Below, piece after piece: positions 61,335 to 64,000 of a DNA stretch of 64,000 nt. Within the stretch, counting starts at the first letter, position 1. Each line of letters opens with the position of its first letter. Both the position numbers and the translations under genes were made by a program. Below the pieces are notes generated by a model. That model ran no database searches. It saw nothing but the letters and a program-made list of their open reading frames with translations, and was not told the DNA's origin. The DNA comes from T3Sed10-241 sp036796255 (GTDB lineage: Bacteria; Bacteroidota; Bacteroidia; Flavobacteriales_D; Cryomorphaceae), in assembly GCA_036796255.1 (NCBI GenBank), contig DAIRDH010000007.1:17254-81253 (forward strand), given 5' to 3'.

Positions 61335-63899
61335 TCAATTTGAAATTTTTTCACTCTCTGCCTTCAATAACTGTTCCAAAGCGTATTCGTCTGGAATTAA
61401 AACCTGTCGGGCCTTGCTGCCTTCAAATGGCCCCACGATTCCGGCCGCTTCCAGCTGGTCTACAATGCGGCCTGCGCGGTTGTAACCCAGCTTGAGCTTG
61501 CGCTGAATAAGGGAGGTGGAGCCTTGCTGGTTGAGCACAATAACGCGTGCCGCATCCTCAAACATGGGGTCCCGGTCGGCAATATCGTACTCACCCGGCC
61601 CCTCGCCCTCTTCGCCTACATACTCGGGTAGGAGGTGGGCCGATGGATAGCCTCTTTGGGAACCAATAAAATCTGTAATGTCATCCACCTCGGGCGTGTC
61701 CACAAAGCCGCACTGCAATCGGATAAGTTCATTGCCAGTGCTGAGGAGCATGTCACCGCGGCCTATCAACTGGTCGGCACCACCGGCATCGAGGATGGTG
61801 CGCGAGTCGATTTTGGAGGAAACCCTGAATGCAATACGCGCCGGGAAGTTGGCTTTGATCACACCGGTGATGATGTTGACCGATGGCCTTTGCGTGGCAA
61901 TGATCAGGTGAATACCGATAGCCCTTGCAAGCTGCGCCAATCGGGCGATGGGGGTTTCCACCTCCTTGCCGGCTGTCATGATCAGGTCGGCAAACTCATC
62001 GACCACGAGCACGATATATGGAAGGTAGGCGTGTCCTTTTTCGGGATTCAACCTACGCTTGATGAATTTGGCATTGTACTCCTTAATGTTGCGCACTCCT
62101 GCATCTTTGAGCATCTCATAGCGGTTGTCCATCTCGATGCAGAGCGAGTTCAAAGTCTTCACCACTTTGCTGGTGTCGGTGATAATCGCTTCCTCTTCGT
62201 CGGGAAGTTTTGCGAGGTAGTGGCGCTCAATTTTGTTGAAAAGCGTGAGCTCCACTTTTTTGGGATCCACCAATACAAATTTGATTTGCGAAGGATGTTT
62301 TTTGTACAGCAGAGATACCAGAATGGCGTTGAGGCCTACCGACTTACCCTGACCTGTAGCACCAGCCATCAGCAAGTGAGGCATTTTTGCGAGATCGGTT
62401 ACGAAGTTCTCGTTTGAGATGGTCTTGCCCAGGACAATCGGCAAGTCCATGGTGCTCTCCTGAAACTTCTCGGAAGCGATCAGTGAGCGCATCGATACAA
62501 TGTCGGGCTTGCTGTTTGGAACTTCGATACCTATGGTGCCCTTTCCGGGGATGGGCGCGATGATGCGAATGCCAAGTGCCGCGAGGCTCAGGGCGATATC
62601 GTCTTCAAGGTTTTTGATCTTGCTGATGCGCACGCCGGGTTCAGGCACTATTTCGTAGAGCGTTACGGTGGGCCCTATGGTCGCCTTGATTTTCTCGATG
62701 CCGATTTTATAATGCGACAGGGTAGTTACAATCTTGTCTTTGTTGGCTTCCAGCTCTTCCTTGCTCACGCTGATCTTGCCGCCGCCGTAGTCGTTGAGCA
62801 GTTCGATTTTTGGCATTTTGAAATTGCCAAGGTCGAGGGTGGGATCGTACTCGCCAAAATCTGCCAACTTGCGATCAAGTTCTGAGTCGCTCAGTTCCTT
62901 TTCCAGAACGGGAGGCGCCACCACCAGTTCACGGTCATCCTCATCAGCGCTGTCCTCTGCACTTTCTTTGCTGCTGCTTTCCTCAACCGGCGTTTCGATT
63001 TCAAATTCGAGGTCTTTCTTCCCGGTGGTCGAAGCTTCTTCCACTTTCTCGGGTTCATCCCAAGTGGTGTCGGCGGGCTCGTCATCGTCCTCATCATCGG
63101 CCAGGGCGAGGTCGGCCGCGGAGGTGGTGAAGCGGTCTTGCTCGCCAATGGTATTCTCGAAAATCACTTCGCCTACATCGGGGTCACCATCTTCGGCGGC
63201 ATCTTCTGCCGCACGGGCCCTGAGCTTGCTGTCGGCTACTTTTTTGCCGATAAGGCCACCTGTATGAAGCATCCATGAATAGAGCTGCCCAAGCCATGTG
63301 AAGGAAGGGTTAAACACCACGAGCACGTAAGCCGCTGCCAGAAAAATCAATAGAAGTGCGGTGCCCACGCTGCCAACCTTACCTACAAGCACGTGGTCGA
63401 GGTGGTAGCCGAATGCGCCTCCAACGAATTTCCAATCAGAACTGCTGAACAGAAAGGCGAGCAGCGGCGAAAATATCAGCATGGCCACAAAAGCCGCCAC
63501 CGCAGTGCGGCCAAGCGGAAAGAGGTTTTTGCCAAAGAGTATTTTATAGCCAAGGCCGAATAGCAAGGGCAGAAACAGGAAACTCATGATGCCAAACCAC
63601 TCGTGGATAAAGAGGTGGCTGAGCATGGCTCCGAGTGGGCCCAGCCAGTTTTCAGCGTCGTAATTGCCCTCACGCAGCACGATCCACCAATTCTCAGAGA
63701 GCATGGATTGATCGGCCTTCCAGGTGAAGATGAAACTGGTGAAAGCGATGAAGCAGTAGATGCACAAAAACATCAGACCCAGGCCTGCAATGCGCTTAAA
63801 GCGACGGTCTTTCCAAAATTTAGGCTTGGCGCTGCCAGCAGCACTCTTGGTGCTTGCGGCTTTCGCTTTGTCCGGCTTTAATCTGTTTTTGGTGGCCAT
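61335..63899 (-). CDS. ftsK: FtsK/SpoIIIE DNA translocase
   Basis: The 854-aa protein has four N-terminal membrane helices (about 35-205), an acidic low-complexity linker (about 240-350) that is shorter than in E. coli, and the RecA-like motor with Walker A GATGQGKS (about 517) and Walker B VVDEFADL (about 640). The C-terminal winged-helix gamma domain (LIQRKLKLGYNRAGRIVDQL) follows. It moves chromosome ends through the division septum. lolA follows after 7 nt. Confidence 0.96.
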   Translation of the reverse strand: MATKNRLKPDKAKAASTKSAAGSAKPKFWKDRRFKRIAGLGLMFLCIYCFIAFTSFIFTWKADQSMLSENWWIVLREGNYDAENWLGPLGAMLSHLFIHEWFGIMSFLFLPLLFGLGYKILFGKNLFPLGRTAVAAFVAMLIFSPLLAFLFSSSDWKFVGGAFGYHLDHVLVGKVGSVGTALLLIFLAAAYVLVVFNPSFTWLGQLYSWMLHTGGLIGKKVADSKLRARAAEDAAEDGDPDVGEVIFENTIGEQDRFTTSAADLALADDEDDDEPADTTWDEPEKVEEASTTGKKDLEFEIETPVEESSSKESAEDSADEDDRELVVAPPVLEKELSDSELDRKLADFGEYDPTLDLGNFKMPKIELLNDYGGGKISVSKEELEANKDKIVTTLSHYKIGIEKIKATIGPTVTLYEIVPEPGVRISKIKNLEDDIALSLAALGIRIIAPIPGKGTIGIEVPNSKPDIVSMRSLIASEKFQESTMDLPIVLGKTISNENFVTDLAKMPHLLMAGATGQGKSVGLNAILVSLLYKKHPSQIKFVLVDPKKVELTLFNKIERHYLAKLPDEEEAIITDTSKVVKTLNSLCIEMDNRYEMLKDAGVRNIKEYNAKFIKRRLNPEKGHAYLPYIVLVVDEFADLIMTAGKEVETPIARLAQLARAIGIHLIIATQRPSVNIITGVIKANFPARIAFRVSSKIDSRTILDAGGADQLIGRGDMLLSTGNELIRLQCGFVDTPEVDDITDFIGSQRGYPSAHLLPEYVGEEGEGPGEYDIADRDPMFEDAARVIVLNQQGSTSLIQRKLKLGYNRAGRIVDQLEAAGIVGPFEGSKARQVLIPDEYALEQLLKAESEKISN

Positions 63900-63926
63900 G
63901 GTTTACCCTTCAGTGGGAACAAGATT

Positions 63927-63953
63927 CAAAGATACTCCCACTTGGCTTACCAA
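63927..63953 (-). promoter_or_regulatory. Promoter of ftsK-lolA
   Basis: On the minus strand TTG (63953-63951), 16 nt and TATCTTTG (63934-63927) match the consensus. The box is 27 nt before the ATG at 63899. Confidence 0.65.
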
Positions 63954-64000
63954 CGGTTTTTAATACTTGTGTATTTCAACAGGGGGGTGTTGATGCAGGA

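Noticed and set aside
61635..62417. 260-aa plus-strand frame opposite ftsK
   Set aside because: It is opposite the conserved motor domain of FtsK and shows no recognisable protein features.
1..64000. tRNA, rRNA, insertion sequences, phage or integrase genes, and attachment sites
   Set aside because: I looked for T-loop GTTCRANYC elements, rRNA-like blocks, transposase or integrase motifs and terminal repeats, and saw none that could be supported.

Overview
The window is a stretch of a Bacteroidota chromosome, most likely a gliding or T9SS-bearing member of the Flavobacteriales or a close relative, and probably from a draft or metagenome assembly because it contains two 100-N scaffold gaps (7473-7572 and 59546-59645). 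The taxonomic call rests on gldF/gldG, a PorP/SprF-like protein beside a giant adhesin with a type-B (CHU_C-like) sorting domain, type-A T9SS C-terminal domains, a GT3-type glycogen synthase, bshC, the small CPXCG zinc-ribbon protein, and promoters of the Bacteroidota form (TTG about 16-22 nt ahead of TAnnTTTG). No rRNA, tRNA, CRISPR array, insertion sequence or phage was seen; the region is mostly ordinary chromosomal DNA.

Layout. 1-4437 (+): the tail of one outer-membrane barrel protein, a second barrel protein and two lipoproteins, closed by a strong bidirectional terminator. 4508-6751 (-): monomeric NADP isocitrate dehydrogenase with a long leader. 7443-9451 (+): a gene start lost in the first gap, then glycogen synthase. 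9612-15612 (+): a TPR histidine kinase and a secreted lamin-tail/CotH protein with a T9SS tail. 15663-21207 (-): a lipoprotein/barrel fusion and a three-gene unit (T9SS-exported His/Asp-rich protein, DUF4625 lipoprotein, TonB-dependent receptor) behind a promoter overlapped by a Fur-family-like dyad; this looks like a metal-uptake operon. 21485-23509 (-): uvrB. 23576-28931 (+): a 54-aa membrane protein, an ABM-fold protein, gldF-gldG-DUF4340 and dnaN. 28933-33774 (-): csaA-like protein, small membrane protein, a yidD / His-rich lipoprotein / hemB / ACMSD-like operon, and a bleomycin-hydrolase-like peptidase. 33910-38226: bshC (+), acyltransferase (-), DEAD-box helicase (+). 38236-47900 (-): adhesin (26 HYR repeats), PorP/SprF, OmpA/PD40 operon. 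48047-52741 (-): voltage-gated K+ channel with a zinc-ribbon tail, AlkB-type monooxygenase, PEP carboxylase. 52845-55723 (+): SF2 helicase, ung, zinc-ribbon protein, with a possible 35-aa membrane protein on the other strand. 55726-57227 (-): BASS-family transporter, a structured RNA with its own promoter and U-tract, and the CPXCG protein. 57299-58740 (+): RQGDV-type protein plus DUF6745 protein, a two-gene cassette of unknown function. 58751-63899 (-): typA (broken by the second gap), lolA, ftsK.

The most interesting unexplained items are the structured RNA at 56682-56848, which has a near-consensus promoter, a GNRA hairpin, a 13-bp closing helix next to a U-tract and possible alternative pairings, directly ahead of a transporter gene; the putative metal operon with its operator-like dyad; and the RQGDV/DUF6745 cassette. 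Other points are a 738-bp near-perfect tandem duplication inside the adhesin gene, several -7 boxes only 4-10 nt from the start codon (leaderless-like transcripts), and three tiny protein genes below usual annotation thresholds. All functional calls come from reading motifs and recalling families; no database search was run.
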